This document shows positions 63,630 to 64,000 of a stretch of DNA of 64,000 nt, piece after piece (position 1 is the first letter of the stretch; every line of letters begins with the position of its first letter). The translations under genes and the position numbers were made by a program. The stretch spans positions 417,181,669 to 417,245,668 of the forward strand of contig NC_057862.1 of assembly GCF_019393635.1 (NCBI RefSeq), given 5' to 3'. The stretch is from Dromiciops gliroides. Its lineage: Eukaryota; Chordata; Mammalia; Microbiotheria; Microbiotheriidae. The notes beneath the pieces are model-generated. The model was not told the origin of the DNA, searched no databases, and saw only the letters and a program-made list of their open reading frames with translations.

Positions 63630-64000
63630 TGTTAATATGAATGTATGGATCACCTGGATTTGATGGAGATGCCTTATTATCCAAAAGTATTTTTTTTTAA
63701 TGAAACCCTAGTTTAATAGGAATAAAATGTCCTTCAACTGAACTACACACTGAACCCAGGTAGCTAGCTGATAACAGTCCCTCCCTGGTGACTTCTTTTC
63801 TCAGGATAGTAACTCCCTATCTTATAGGGACATCTGCATTCCTCATCCTTGCCAAGCCCCCCCCCCTTTTTTTTGGAATCCTGTAATCTTATCACGATGC
63901 TTCTATATTTCCTCCATATTTGTTATAACTGAAATTGTTAAACTGCTTTTGCTTCTGGGTTGAATTTGTATCATACTATCGAAACTGATAACACTCTGTA
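63630..64000 (+). mobile_element. Second copy of the LTR, cut by the window end
   Basis: Parallels 40976-41340 almost throughout, with roughly one difference in ten bases by eye. Whether internal retroviral sequence follows cannot be seen. Confidence 0.6.

Overview
This window looks like nuclear DNA from a marsupial, most likely an Australian lineage. It holds about 35 copies of a short tRNA-headed CORE-SINE (WSINE1-like, named from memory) with intact target-site duplications, plus marsupial-type L1, L2, CR1/L3, MIR and THER1-like repeats. No bacterial-style gene organisation is present.

One protein-coding gene can be supported: SLC7A10, encoding Asc-1, the light chain of the Asc-type small neutral amino-acid exchanger. 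It lies on the minus strand. I assembled eleven coding exons by hand from codon phase, GT-AG sites and homology recalled from the human protein. They run from an ATG at 53467 to a TGA at 1786-1788 and give 1,596 nt, or 531 residues, with no break in frame. Exons 2-11 are compact (about 14.4 kb, 1786-16149). Intron 1 alone is 37,143 bp (16150-53292). A CpG-rich promoter with a perfect NRF-1-type palindrome lies just upstream of the start. A poly(A) signal lies 183 nt beyond the stop.

Layout: 1-1560 is 3' flank with no recognised element. 1561-16149 holds the 3' UTR, exons 11 to 2 and their introns, carrying scattered SINEs and one L1 fragment. 16150-53292 is the giant first intron, built largely from L2, MIR, CORE-SINE and WSINE1-like insertions, with a local tandem duplication, a composite insertion inside a MIR, one LTR, and a few non-repetitive GC-rich stretches that could be regulatory. 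52.0-53.64 kb is the GC-rich 5' end. 53.64-64.0 kb is upstream intergenic DNA with L2, L1, CR1/L3 and SINEs, ending in a second copy of the LTR seen at 41 kb.

I found no second gene, RNA gene, CRISPR array or novel multi-gene system. In placental mammals SLC7A10 lies between LRP3 and CEBPA (from memory); neither is visible here. The most useful observations concern gene structure and repeat history: two SINE subfamilies with linked diagnostic sites, nested insertions that give relative ages, a 278-bp-offset tandem duplication, a composite insertion with a 21-bp direct repeat, and an unidentified repeat pair at 36 and 48 kb.
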